From Sphingomonas sp. UV9 (GTDB taxonomy: Bacteria; Pseudomonadota; Alphaproteobacteria; Sphingomonadales; Sphingomonadaceae), in NCBI RefSeq assembly GCF_004101245.1, contig NZ_SCIN01000001.1, forward strand, positions 324,784-388,783: a DNA stretch of 64,000 nt, in the 5' to 3' direction. The stretch's first letter is position 1. Each line of letters begins with the position of its first letter. A program made the position numbers and the translations under genes. The notes beneath the pieces are model-generated. The model did no database searches, was not told where the DNA came from, and was given only the letters and a program-made list of their open reading frames with translations. This document shows positions 37,155 through 45,755 of the stretch, one piece after another.

Positions 37155-38483
37155 TCAGCCCGCGTCCACTCTCGCCAAGCGCGGCGAAAGCAGGTGCACG
37201 ACGGTGATCGCGATCAGGTACGTGCTGCCCGCGACGGCGAAGATCAGCGTGTAGCTCCCCGTGGTCTGCAGGATGTAGCCGGTGAACTTGGCCATCATCA
37301 TGCCCCCGATCGCGCCGACCGTGCCGCCGATGCCGACGACCGACCCGACCGCCCCCCGCGGGAACATGTCCGACGGGATCGTGTATAGGTTCGCCGAGAA
37401 CGCCTGGTGCGCTGCGGTAGCCAGCCCGACGATGCCGACCGCGAGCCAGAGATTGTCGACATATTGCGCGAAGAAGATCGGCATCACCAGGAACGCGCAG
37501 GCCAGCATCGTGATCTTTCGCGCGAAATTGGCGGAGTGGCCGCGCTTCATCAGCTTAGACGACGACCAGCCGCCGGCAACGCTGCCGACATCGGATAGCA
37601 GATAGATCGCGACCAGCGGAGGGCCGAAGCTCTTCAAGTCGAGATGATAGGTCTTGGCGAGGAAGTCCGGCGTCCAGAACAAGAAGAGCCACCAGATTGG
37701 ATCGATCAGGAATTTGCCCAGCGCATACGCCCAAGTCTCGCGGTAGCCGAGCAGCTTGAGCCAGCCGATCTTCTTCGCCGGATCCGCCGGATCGCTCTCG
37801 ATATGCGCGAGTTCGGCAGCCGACAGCTTGGCCACTTCGCGCGGGCGGCGATAGATCGCGATCCACGCGACGAGCCAAATCAGGCTGATCGCGCCCGTTA
37901 TGATGAACGCCATCCGCCAGCCGAACGCGATCGTGATGATGGGGACGATCAGCGGCGTGATGACCGCGCCGATGTTGGCGCCTGCGTTGAACACGCCAGT
38001 CGCGAACGCGCGCTCCTTGGCGGGAAACCATTCGGAGACCGCCTTGATGCCTGCGGGAAAATTGCCCGCCTCGCCGAGGCCGAGCACGACGCGCGCCGCG
38101 GAGAACTGGAACGCGTTTCCCGCGAACCCGCAGAGCGTATGGCCGAGCGTCCAGATGACGAAGGCGACCGAATAGCCGATCCGCGCCCCGAGCACGTCGA
38201 CGATCCGGCCGAAGCTCAGATAGCCGATCGCATAGGCGGCCTGGAACCAGAAGATGACGTCGGCATAGGTCGTCTCGTTCCAGCCGAGTTCGGCGGAAAT
38301 GGTCGGCTTCAGCACGCCGATCATCTGGCGATCGACATAGTTGATCGCGGTAGCGGCGAACAACAGGCTGCAGATCAGCCAGCGATAGCGGCCGATATTG
38401 CCGCCTATTCCTGCATCGCCGCCCCCTCTTACGTCGGCTTTTACGTCGGTCGCGCCTACCTCCGGCATGTTCGCGCTCGCCAT
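37155..38483 (-). CDS. MFS transporter, hexuronate (ExuT-like) ACS family
   Basis: 442 residues, twelve membrane helices after a 30-residue polar N-terminus. Family marks: ATAINYVDRQMIGVLKP in helix 1, GEAGNFPAGIKAVSEWFP in helix 4, and IPSDMFPRGAVGSVVGIGG in the C-half, as in anion:cation symporters for hexuronates. It probably imports galacturonate, glucuronate or unsaturated oligouronide products across the inner membrane. AGGAGAG precedes the ATG. It lies 24 bases after the FAH-family gene, so these two are likely cotranscribed from the operator-bearing region at 39353. Confidence 0.88.
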   Translation of the reverse strand: MASANMPEVGATDVKADVRGGGDAGIGGNIGRYRWLICSLLFAATAINYVDRQMIGVLKPTISAELGWNETTYADVIFWFQAAYAIGYLSFGRIVDVLGARIGYSVAFVIWTLGHTLCGFAGNAFQFSAARVVLGLGEAGNFPAGIKAVSEWFPAKERAFATGVFNAGANIGAVITPLIVPIITIAFGWRMAFIITGAISLIWLVAWIAIYRRPREVAKLSAAELAHIESDPADPAKKIGWLKLLGYRETWAYALGKFLIDPIWWLFLFWTPDFLAKTYHLDLKSFGPPLVAIYLLSDVGSVAGGWSSSKLMKRGHSANFARKITMLACAFLVMPIFFAQYVDNLWLAVGIVGLATAAHQAFSANLYTIPSDMFPRGAVGSVVGIGGTVGAIGGMMMAKFTGYILQTTGSYTLIFAVAGSTYLIAITVVHLLSPRLARVDAG

Positions 38484-38507
38484 TGGCTTCTCTCCTGAAA
38501 GCAGCCT

Positions 38508-39305
38508 CTAACGGGCCTTGATGGTGCAGGTGACGGCGAACCGTCTGTCGAAACGCGCTTCGACCCGGTCGCCGATCGCAACCGGATGAACGCCGGTGAC
38601 CGCGCCGGTCGAAACCCATTGTCCCGGCGACAACGCGATCCCGCGCGCTGCCAGATGTTCGAGCAGATAGCGGACCGCCCCGAACGGGCCATCGAGCATG
38701 GTCGTACTCGTGGCCGCACCGATCAAGGCGCCATTGATCCACAGTTCGACCGGCCAGTCGTTGATATCGCCAGTCCGCCATCCGTCAGCATCGGCACCGA
38801 CGACCAGCCCGTTATTATTGCCGAAATCGGACACGGTCACCGTTGCGCCGAGATCGTTGATACCGGGGAAGGGCGAGCTCGCAATCTCGATACCGACATG
38901 CACCGCATCGACCATCGCACGCGCCTCGTCGATCGTGTAGCGGGACTTGGCCGGATCGGGCACGACGCCGATCCGCAGCAGGAATTCGGCTTCCGCGGCG
39001 GCAAACCCCTTGGCAAATACGGGCATCGCGACGGAATCCGCGTCGGCCGTCACGACCTGATCCGCAAAGATCGGCCCTGTCAGGCGGTCGATACCCTCCA
39101 GCGGCGGGTTGATCCGGCCGACCTTCCAGCCGGCAATCTTCCCGTTCACAAGGCGCAATGCTGCATCCTGCACGGCATAGCCTTCGTCCAGCGTGACGGG
39201 CACGGTCCCGGGGAACTCGGGCACAAGCCCACCATCCCGTCGTGCATCGACGAAGACCCGGGCGATGTGCCCGATATTGTCGGTCGTGTCCGGCTGTGCC
39301 GTCAA
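38508..39305 (-). CDS. FAH-superfamily hydratase/decarboxylase (2-keto-4-pentenoate hydratase-like)
   Basis: 265 residues. The metal-binding glutamates of the MhpD group appear as AEAEFLLRIG (ExE) and GIEIASSPFP. These enzymes hydrate, decarboxylate or cleave short 2-keto acids. No aromatic meta-cleavage genes are near; it is sandwiched between a hexuronate transporter and a LacI regulator, so a role on a 2-keto-3-deoxy or 4-deoxy uronate derivative is possible but unproven. The start is a TTG at 39305 after AGGAGGGG. An operator-like site lies 48 bases upstream. Confidence 0.8.
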   Translation of the reverse strand: MTAQPDTTDNIGHIARVFVDARRDGGLVPEFPGTVPVTLDEGYAVQDAALRLVNGKIAGWKVGRINPPLEGIDRLTGPIFADQVVTADADSVAMPVFAKGFAAAEAEFLLRIGVVPDPAKSRYTIDEARAMVDAVHVGIEIASSPFPGINDLGATVTVSDFGNNNGLVVGADADGWRTGDINDWPVELWINGALIGAATSTTMLDGPFGAVRYLLEHLAARGIALSPGQWVSTGAVTGVHPVAIGDRVEARFDRRFAVTCTIKAR

Positions 39306-39352
39306 GAACCCCTCCTGTACGTAGCGTTGATCTACTTGGCCCCCGATCTATG

Positions 39353-39370
39353 GGAAACCGGTGTCATTGA
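39353..39370. promoter_or_regulatory. Operator-like site 1 (divergent FAH/LacI intergenic region)
   Basis: The complement reads TCAATGACACCGGTTTCC. It shares TGACACCGGTT with sites at 40526, 45607 and 45756 around the palindromic centre ACCGGT, typical of LacI-family operators. It lies 48 bases upstream of the FAH-family start and 87 bases before the lacI-type gene, so it could control both, including autoregulation. Confidence 0.75.
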
Positions 39371-39456
39371 CAAGCGGCATGGCCTTTTATCGATGCGAAT
39401 GCCTTTGAACCTGCACGAGACTGGTCGTTGCCAAGTTCGCGAGCTATGCCAGTGCG

Positions 39457-40497
39457 ATGCAGAAGACCGGTCAGCCGACGATCAACGACGTGGCCCGGAT
39501 CGCGGGCGTCTCCAAGAAGACGGTCAGTCGCGTGATCAACCGGTCGCCGCTACTCAACGACGACACGCGAAAGCGCGTCGAGGACGTGATCGGCGAACTT
39601 GGCTATATTCCCAATCCGCAAGCGCGCGCGCTGGCGCTTCGCCGTAATTTCCTGATCGGCCTGGTCCACGACAACCCCAATGCGCAGACCGTGCTGAACG
39701 TCCAGCAGGGCATGCTGGAGGCGTTGCATGGCACCGAATTCGAGATGGTGGTGCGGCCGCTCGATCGCGGATCGGCGACGATGCTCGACGATCTGCGGCA
39801 TTTCCTCGAACGGCAGCGGCTGTTCGGCGTACTGCTGATGCCGCCCGTCAGCGAGAATGATTCGGTCGCCAAGCTGTGCGATTCGATCGGCTGTCGCTAT
39901 GTCCGGATGGGCTCGGCGGTGATCGACGATACCGAGCATATGGTCGCGTCGAATGACCGAGAGGCCGTGAGGATTGCGACCGAATACCTGATCGAACAAG
40001 GGCATCGCCGGATCGGGCTGGTCGCAGGGCCACACGGGTTCCGGTCGGCGCGCGAGCGTCGCCTCGGGTTCGAGGATGCGCTGGCCGCCGCAGGAATTGC
40101 GCTTCCCCGCAGCATGATCGCGGACGGCAACTACACGTTCGAGTCGGGGCTGATCGCAGCGGAGCGACTGCTCGACGTGATGCCGCGGCCGACTGCGATC
40201 TTTTCGTCGAACGACGAGATGGCCGCGGGAATCATCCACGCGGCGCGGCAACGCGGACTCGATATCCCGCGCGATCTGTCGATCATCGGCTTCGACGATA
40301 CACCGATCGCCGCGCATGTCTGGCCGCCGCTGACGACGGTCCGCTGGCCGATCGCGTCGATGGCGCGCTCGGCTGCGTTGAAATTGATCGCGGGCGTCGA
40401 GGACGGTAGCGATGGTGTGGAGGAGCCGTCCTTGTTTCTGTCCACACTGATCCGGCGGGCTTCAGTCGCGGCGCCGGGTGAACCCGACGTCCGATAA
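39457..40497 (+). CDS. LacI family transcriptional regulator, probable uronate-catabolism regulator
   Basis: 346 residues. N-terminal LacI helix-turn-helix (TINDVARIAGVSKKTVSRVIN, residues about 8-28) and hinge helix (GYIPNPQARALA), then a periplasmic-binding-like sensor domain (FGVLLMPPVS, GHRRIGLVAGPHGF, TAIFSSNDEMAAGI, IIGFDDTP). In this setting it may sense KDG, KDPG or a related keto-acid and repress the kdu/kdg genes. Four copies of TGACACCGGTTNCC-like operators nearby are its likely targets. The ribosome site at 39457 is weak. The effector is not known. Confidence 0.92.
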   Translation: MQKTGQPTINDVARIAGVSKKTVSRVINRSPLLNDDTRKRVEDVIGELGYIPNPQARALALRRNFLIGLVHDNPNAQTVLNVQQGMLEALHGTEFEMVVRPLDRGSATMLDDLRHFLERQRLFGVLLMPPVSENDSVAKLCDSIGCRYVRMGSAVIDDTEHMVASNDREAVRIATEYLIEQGHRRIGLVAGPHGFRSARERRLGFEDALAAAGIALPRSMIADGNYTFESGLIAAERLLDVMPRPTAIFSSNDEMAAGIIHAARQRGLDIPRDLSIIGFDDTPIAAHVWPPLTTVRWPIASMARSAALKLIAGVEDGSDGVEEPSLFLSTLIRRASVAAPGEPDVR

Positions 40498-40863
40498 TAT
40501 GTCCAAGCCCGGTTGCGCTGATACCTGACACCGGTTACCAATGAGGTGTCGATCGCTCGGAAGCGACGTCGCACGCCGTGGGACCGGGAGGATGGTATGG
40601 CACACGCGCTGATATTGATCCCTGACCGTCCGCGTTTCGCCCTAATCCGTGAAGCGGGAAATCTTTGCCGATCGTCAGCCTGCGCTTCATATCCGAGCGA
40701 CCTGATCCGACGAGAACGCCGACTGGACCGACGCGCCCACGTCATTGCCGGCGACTTGGCTCACGAATTGACGCGCGGCGAATTGACGCGCGGCCTCGTC
40801 TGTCGCGCCTGCCGTATCGACGAACCCCATTTCGCTGCGCAAGCGGCCTAACCGGAGCCCTTT
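40498..40863 (+). other. Long intergenic/leader region before kduI
   Basis: 366 bases without a credible gene; the open frames here lack family features. It holds an operator-like site at 40526-40540. It also has a perfect tandem duplication of GAATTGACGCGCGGC (40765-40779 and 40780-40794). If transcription begins near the operator, kduI has a leader of roughly 300 bases. No known riboswitch motif was recognised. Confidence 0.5.
40526..40540. promoter_or_regulatory. Operator-like site 2 (upstream of kduI)
   Basis: TGACACCGGTTACCA, centred on ACCGGT, is almost identical to the site at 45607. It is located 29 bases after the regulator gene and upstream of kduI, fitting repression of the kduI-kduD-kdgK genes by the LacI protein. 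Confidence 0.78.
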
Positions 40864-41706
40864 ATGTACGATCGCACCTATTACGCCACGCACCCCGCCA
40901 TGATGGAATGCGTCTCCAACGATGAACTGCGCGACCGCTATCTGATCCAGGACCTGTTCCGCGACGGTGAATGCGTGCTCAACTACACGCACGCCGAGCG
41001 CTTCGTGATCGGCGGCGTCGCGGTAGCGAGCGGTAGCGTCAGGCTGCCCGACCAGGCTGAGCCAGCCTCGGCGGCGGGTCACCCGTTCCTCGAACGCCGC
41101 GAACTCGCGGTGGTCAATGTCGGCAAGGTGGACGGCACCGTGGCCGTCGATGGCGAGATGTTCACGCTCGGCAACAAGGACTGCCTGTACGTGACGATGG
41201 GCGCGAAGGACGTGCAGTTCTCCGGCGACGGTGCGCGCTTCTATCTGGCGTCGTGCCCCGCGCACAAGGCGTTCACGACGCGGGTGATCTCGGTCGGCGA
41301 TGCCACCACGCTGGAGCGCGGTTCGCTGGAAGAATCGAACGAACGAACGATCTACCAGATGGTCATTCCCGGCATCTGCGACAGCGCACAGCTGGTCATG
41401 GGCCTCACCGTGTTGAAGCCCGGCTCGGTGTGGAACACGATGCCGCCGCACATCCATGAGCGTCGAAGCGAGATCTATTTCTACTTCGAACTCGACGATC
41501 TCGAGAAGGATCGCGTGTTCCATTACATGGGCGAGGGTGAGGCGACCCGACACATCGTCATGGCGAACGAGGAAGCGGTCATCAGCCCACCCTGGTCGAT
41601 CCACATGGGCTCGGGCACCAAGGCCTATGCGTTCATCTGGGCGATGGCGGGCGAGAACCAGGATTATACCGACATGAACGTGCTGGATATCTGCCAGCTC
41701 GCGTAG
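40864..41706 (+). CDS. kduI: 5-dehydro-4-deoxy-D-glucuronate isomerase KduI
   Basis: 280 residues, the normal length. It converts 5-keto-4-deoxyuronate (DKI), from pectin or other unsaturated uronides, to 2,5-diketo-3-deoxygluconate. The cupin metal ligands are visible: His196, His198 and Glu203 ([10 protein letters not shown]) and His247 (SIHMGSG). GGAG lies upstream of the ATG at 40864. It is followed by a hairpin, then kduD, so the pair likely forms the core of the pathway in the cytoplasm. Confidence 0.96.
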   Translation: MYDRTYYATHPAMMECVSNDELRDRYLIQDLFRDGECVLNYTHAERFVIGGVAVASGSVRLPDQAEPASAAGHPFLERRELAVVNVGKVDGTVAVDGEMFTLGNKDCLYVTMGAKDVQFSGDGARFYLASCPAHKAFTTRVISVGDATTLERGSLEESNERTIYQMVIPGICDSAQLVMGLTVLKPGSVWNTMPPHIHERRSEIYFYFELDDLEKDRVFHYMGEGEATRHIVMANEEAVISPPWSIHMGSGTKAYAFIWAMAGENQDYTDMNVLDICQLA

Positions 41707-41713
41707 ACCTTCT

Positions 41714-41737
41714 CCCCCTCCCGCGTGCGGGAGGGGG
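41714..41737 (+). terminator. Hairpin after kduI
   Basis: CCCCCTCCCGC (41714-41724) and GCGGGAGGGGG (41727-41737) form an 11-bp GC stem. No T-run follows, so it may only reduce read-through or protect the kduI message from 3' decay. Confidence 0.55.
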
Positions 41738-41810
41738 CAGGGGGCGCGCGCGCTCGCCTCCACCGATCCGCTTGCTGAAAAGCGCGAGCCCCCCCCCGGC
41801 CCCTCCCGCA

Positions 41811-41846
41811 TGGGTTCCCATCAAAGTATTACTTTGATGGGGCCCA
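41811..41846. repeat. Perfect hairpin between kduI and kduD
   Basis: CCCATCAAAGT (41817-41827) pairs with ACTTTGATGGG (41831-41841) around a three-base loop, and outer TGGG/CCCA bases extend the stem. It lies 22 bases before the kduD ATG and just before its ribosome site (GGGAGGGGAGGA), so it may affect kduD translation or simply be a dispersed palindrome. Confidence 0.6.
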
Positions 41847-41867
41847 CCGGGAGGGGAGGAGACAAGC

Positions 41868-42623
41868 ATGACGAACCCCTTCGACCTGACCGGCAAGGTC
41901 GCCATCGTCACCGGCGCGAACACCGGTATCGGCCAAGCGATCGCCGTGGCGCTCGCCGCCGCCGGCGCCGACGTGGCGTGCGTCGGTCGCACCGCCGCCG
42001 ACGACACCGTCGCGCAGATCCGCGCGCTCGGCCGCAGGGCGGAGATCGTCTCTGCCGACCTGTCGACGATCGAGCCCGTGCAGCGCGTCGTCGACGAGAC
42101 GGTGGCGAAGCTCGGCGGGCTCGACATCCTGATCAACAATGCCGGCATCATCCGCCGTGCCGACGCGGTCGATTTCACGGAGGCGGATTGGGACGCGGTT
42201 ATCGACACCAACCTGAAGTCGGTATTTTTTCTGTGCCAGGCGACGGGACGGCACATGATCGCGCAAGGCTCGGGCAAGATCGTCAACATCGCCTCGATGC
42301 TGACCTTCCAGGGCGGCATCCGCGTGCCGAGCTACACCGCCTCCAAGTCGGGCATCGGCGGCCTGACCAAGTTGCTTGCCAACGAGTGGGCAGGCAAGGG
42401 CATCAACGTCAACGCGATCGCGCCGGGCTATATCGCCACGAACAATACCGCGGCGTTGCAGGCGGATGAGGTACGCAACGCATCGATCGTCGATCGCATT
42501 CCAGCAGGCAAATGGGGCGATGCGAGCGATCTCGGCGGTGCGGCGGTATTCCTGTCGTCGGCCGCGGCGAACTATGTCCAGGGTCATATCCTGGCGGTCG
42601 ATGGCGGCTGGCTGGCACGATAA
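41868..42623 (+). CDS. kduD: 2-dehydro-3-deoxy-D-gluconate 5-dehydrogenase KduD
   Basis: A 251-residue SDR reducing 2,5-diketo-3-deoxygluconate to KDG with NAD(P)H. Cofactor loop TGANTGIGQA; NNAG in ILINNAGIIRRAD; catalytic Ser near SMLTFQGG; Tyr-Lys in SYTASKSG; and the C-terminal QGHILAVDGGWLAR. The IIRRADAVDF stretch is typical of KduD. A strong GGGAGGGGAGGA precedes the ATG. It is placed between kduI and kdgK, so the steps run in pathway order. Confidence 0.95.
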   Translation: MTNPFDLTGKVAIVTGANTGIGQAIAVALAAAGADVACVGRTAADDTVAQIRALGRRAEIVSADLSTIEPVQRVVDETVAKLGGLDILINNAGIIRRADAVDFTEADWDAVIDTNLKSVFFLCQATGRHMIAQGSGKIVNIASMLTFQGGIRVPSYTASKSGIGGLTKLLANEWAGKGINVNAIAPGYIATNNTAALQADEVRNASIVDRIPAGKWGDASDLGGAAVFLSSAAANYVQGHILAVDGGWLAR

Positions 42624-42625
42624 AG

Positions 42626-42654
42626 GCTGCCCCGCGCGGGGAAAGGGGGGCAGC
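42626..42654 (+). terminator. Hairpin after kduD
   Basis: GCTGCCCC (42626-42633) and GGGGCAGC (42647-42654) form an 8-bp stem directly after the kduD stop. Without a T-run it may act as a partial terminator ahead of kdgK, which starts 115 bases later. Confidence 0.45.
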
Positions 42655-42768
42655 TTCGCGCTGGTCGAGGGGGCTTTCGCGCACGTATCGGTCGTGGCAC
42701 TCCCCTCCACCACCGCCAAGGCAGCGGTTCCCTCGCCCGTGCCGGGGAGGATCAGATGAAAGGGCGAT

Positions 42769-43776
42769 ATGGCTAAGTTTCTGGCGTTTGGCGAAATCAT
42801 GCTGCGGCTGTCCCCGCCGGGACGCGAACTGTTGTTGCAGACGCCGAAGCTCGACATCTGGGTTGCCGGCGCGGAGGCCAACGTCGTCACCCAGCTCGCT
42901 CGGCTCGGCCACGACGTCGGCATGGCGACGATGGTGCCCGACAATGATCTTGGCCGCGCGGCGATCACGACCTTGCGCGGATATGGGGTGGACATGGCGA
43001 CGACCTCGCTGGGTGGCGAGCGGATGGGGCTGTATTTCGTCACGTCGGGCGCCGGCCTGCGCGCGACCGAAGTGATCTACGATCGCGCCTGGTCGTCGTT
43101 CGCGGAGGCGTCAGTCGACGCCTGGGACTGGGATACGCTGCTCGCAGGTGTTGACCGCTTCCATCTGTCGGGGATCACGCCGGCGCTCGGCCCGGTTCCG
43201 GCGGAGAGCGCGCTCGCGGCCGTCCGCGCGGCGACGGATCGCGGCATCCCGGTGTCGTTCGACGGCAATTGGCGCGGCAAGCTGTGGGAGCGTTGGGACT
43301 CGGATCCGCGCGAGATCCTGACGGAGCTGGTCGCGCATGCCGATCTGATGTTCGGCAACCACCGCGATATCGCGCTGCTGCTCGGTCGCGACTTCTCGGG
43401 CGATGCGGAAGATCGGCGGCGCGAAGCGGCGACGGCGGCGTTCGAGGCGTTTCCGCGGTTGCAGACGATCGCGTCGACCGCGCGGCACGTCGAGCATGTC
43501 GATCTCCACCGCCTGTCCGCGCGGATCGACACGCGCGGGACGCATGTCCAGACCGACGAGGTCGTGCTCGCCGGGATCGTCGATCGGATCGGCGGCGGCG
43601 ACGCGTTTGCGGCGGGTGTGCTGCACGGGCTGCGCTCTGGCGAGGATCTTGCCGACGTCGCGCGCATCGGCCTCGCACTCGCCGCGCTGAAGCACTCGCT
43701 GCCCGGCGATGCGAGCCTGTTCCGTCAAGCCGATATCGATGCATATCTGGCGGGCGGGCTCGATGTCCGCCGCTGA
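42769..43776 (+). CDS. kdgK: 2-keto-3-deoxygluconate kinase KdgK (PfkB family)
   Basis: A 335-residue ribokinase-family sugar kinase phosphorylating KDG to KDPG for the Entner-Doudoroff aldolase, which is not in the window. It starts FLAFGEIMLRLSPPG; the PfkB signature and catalytic Asp are in DRIGGGDAFAAGVLHG near the C-terminus. GNWRGKLW in the middle is typical of KdgK-like members. Its end overlaps the next gene by 14 bases, coupling kinase and esterase translation. Confidence 0.9.
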   Translation: MAKFLAFGEIMLRLSPPGRELLLQTPKLDIWVAGAEANVVTQLARLGHDVGMATMVPDNDLGRAAITTLRGYGVDMATTSLGGERMGLYFVTSGAGLRATEVIYDRAWSSFAEASVDAWDWDTLLAGVDRFHLSGITPALGPVPAESALAAVRAATDRGIPVSFDGNWRGKLWERWDSDPREILTELVAHADLMFGNHRDIALLLGRDFSGDAEDRRREAATAAFEAFPRLQTIASTARHVEHVDLHRLSARIDTRGTHVQTDEVVLAGIVDRIGGGDAFAAGVLHGLRSGEDLADVARIGLALAALKHSLPGDASLFRQADIDAYLAGGLDVRR

Positions 43777-45322
43777 CGGCTGGACGCGACGTGCCACGAT
43801 CGGGGGCGCCGCGGCGCTGATGTTAGCGAGTGGGGCGCGGGCGGCAACGTCGGCGACGATCCGCGCGCCGGCCGGCGATTTCGTCGGTTCCTCCGATCGC
43901 AATGTCCGCGCATTCAGGGGGATACGCTACGGTCGCGCTGAGCGTTTCCATGCACCGATACGGGTTGCGCTGCCGGGCCAGACGCGCCCCGCGCAGACGT
44001 TTGGTCCGGTCTGTCCGCAATCGGGACCCTATGCGCCGCAGTCCGAGGACTGCCTGTTCCTCAATGTCTGGACCGCCGAGACCGATGCGCGCGCGAAGAA
44101 GCCGGTGATGGTCTATATCCACGGGGGCGCCTATTCGAACGGCAGCGTCACCGATCCCCTCAACGATGGCCAGGCGCTAGCAGCACGCGGTGATTGCGTG
44201 GTCGTAACGGTCAATCACCGGCTGAATGCGCTCGGCTATCTGTATCTCGCGCGGCTCGACCCGCGGTTCCCCGACAGCGGCAATGCGGGACAGCTCGACC
44301 TGATCCTCGCGCTGAAATGGGTGCGCGACAACATCGCGGCGTTCGGCGGCGATCCGGCGCGCGTCATGGTGTTCGGCCAGTCGGGCGGCGGTGCGAAGAT
44401 CGCGACGATGATGGGGATGCCCGCCGCCGCCAGTCTGTTCCACCGCGCCGCGACGATGAGCGGCCAGCAGGTCACGGCGTCGGGGCCCCTCAACGCCACC
44501 GCCCGTGCGCGCGCCTATCTGGCGAAGCTGGGAGTGCCCGAGACCGACCTTTCGCCGTTGCTGACGATGCCCGTCCAGACGCTGGTCGAGGCGCTATCGG
44601 CCACCGATCCGATCATGGGCGGGGGTGTGTATTTCGGGCCGGTGCTCGACATGACGTGGCTGACCCGGCACCCGTTCTGGCCGGACGCGAACCCGCTCGG
44701 CAACCGCATCCCGATGATGCTGGGCAACGCGCACGACGAAACCCGCGGCTTCATCGGCCCGGATTCGGCGAAGGCGAGGGGGCTCGACTGGAGCAACGTC
44801 GCGGCGCGGATGGCGCCCGAGCTGAAGACCGACATCCTCCCCGAATGGGTCGTGGCGCAGTACCGCGCCCGCTATCCGGACTGGACGCCGAGCGACGTCC
44901 TCTACGCCGCGACCACCGCCGGGCGCAGCTGGCGCGGGCAGGTGATCGAGGCGGAGGCGCGCGCGGATGCGGGTGTGCCCGGCTGGGTCTATCAGGTCGA
45001 CTTCGCCTCGCGAACGGACCCTCGGCAGGGGGCGTTCCACACGATGGATATCCCGCTGGTGTTCGGAACGCTGGCCGCGGCCGGATCGCAGACCGGTACT
45101 GCGGCTGACGCTCGTGCCGCGTCGAAGGCGATGCAGGACAGTTTCGTCGCGTTCGCGACCACTGGCGACCCCAACCGCACGGGTGCACCGGACTGGCCGC
45201 GATACGACCGCACCACGCGATCGACGATGATCTTCGACGCCCGGTCCAGGATCGAGAACGATCCGCGACGCTGGGAGCGCGAACTGTTCGCGCGCGTACC
45301 CTATATCCAGCCGGGAACCTGA
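43763..45322 (+). CDS. Exported type-B carboxylesterase
   Basis: 519 residues. A Tat-like leader (TRRATIGGAAALMLASGARA) precedes the carboxylesterase family fold: SEDCLFLNVW, the oxyanion HGGAY, nucleophile Ser207 in GQSGGG, an acidic residue in NAHDETRGF, and a catalytic His in FHTMDIP. The start at 43763 lies inside kdgK (14-base overlap), so it is cotranslated with the uronate kinase. In this context it may remove acetyl or methyl esters from pectic oligosaccharides in the periplasm, but type-B esterases act on many esters and the substrate is unproven. Confidence 0.9.
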   Translation: MSAADGWTRRATIGGAAALMLASGARAATSATIRAPAGDFVGSSDRNVRAFRGIRYGRAERFHAPIRVALPGQTRPAQTFGPVCPQSGPYAPQSEDCLFLNVWTAETDARAKKPVMVYIHGGAYSNGSVTDPLNDGQALAARGDCVVVTVNHRLNALGYLYLARLDPRFPDSGNAGQLDLILALKWVRDNIAAFGGDPARVMVFGQSGGGAKIATMMGMPAAASLFHRAATMSGQQVTASGPLNATARARAYLAKLGVPETDLSPLLTMPVQTLVEALSATDPIMGGGVYFGPVLDMTWLTRHPFWPDANPLGNRIPMMLGNAHDETRGFIGPDSAKARGLDWSNVAARMAPELKTDILPEWVVAQYRARYPDWTPSDVLYAATTAGRSWRGQVIEAEARADAGVPGWVYQVDFASRTDPRQGAFHTMDIPLVFGTLAAAGSQTGTAADARAASKAMQDSFVAFATTGDPNRTGAPDWPRYDRTTRSTMIFDARSRIENDPRRWERELFARVPYIQPGT

Positions 45323-45339
45323 TCCTAGCGCGGGATCGG

Positions 45340-45535
45340 CTAGGCGATGATCAATACGAGCAGTTCGCTGCCGGTCTGACGGATGCCGATCGTCGCGCCG
45401 TCGAACAGATAGGTCGCGATGCCCGGTCCCGACCTCGTCGACGATGATCATAGGTCGCGATGCGGGCTGCTGGGCCAGGCTCGATGCGGGCCAGATCATC
45501 GCGACTGTCTGGGCCGTAAATCGGTACCGTTTCAT
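45340..45535 (-). pseudogene. Possible small exported-protein gene broken by a one-base frameshift
   Basis: On the minus strand an ATG at 45535 with AGGAGCTGCGGGT upstream opens MKRYRFTAQTVAM...PMIIVDEVGTG. One base later in frame the reading continues sensibly as IATYLFDGATIGIRQTGSE and LLVLIIA to a TAG at 45340-45342. The shift falls in a GGG run (complement of 45421-45426), so either one G was gained or the read has an error. The repaired product would be about 64 residues. No family is recognised. Confidence 0.35.
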
Positions 45536-45606
45536 ACCCGCAGCTCCTGCTTCGTGCGATGTGGGACGCGGCGAGTTGACACGTCAAAGATCATGCGACA
45601 TTGTTC

Positions 45607-45620
45607 TGACACCGGTTACC
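45607..45620. promoter_or_regulatory. Operator-like site 3 (distal, upstream of the large TonB receptor)
   Basis: TGACACCGGTTACC matches the site upstream of kduI base for base over 14 positions. It lies 179 bases before the receptor start, and its centre is about 149 bases from the centre of site 4, a spacing compatible with repression by DNA looping. Confidence 0.8.
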
Positions 45621-45755
45621 TAGGCAAAGAAGGAACGGTGGGGAGACCAGCAAGAGCTGGCTTTTGGGGAGAGGATCGGGTGCTGCCGTGCTCAGTAACG
45701 GCCCCAATTCTCCGCGATAATCAGGTCGGAAGCGCCGCGGCGGGACGTCGAGCGC

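Noticed and set aside
40546-40851. 101-codon frame between the LacI gene and kduI
   Set aside because: It has no family features, spans a tandem repeat, and lies directly after the operator-like site; more likely untranslated leader.
41868-42623. ACCGGT near 41922 as another LacI operator
   Set aside because: It lies inside kduD and encodes the NTGIG cofactor loop; the flanking bases do not match TGACACCGGTT.
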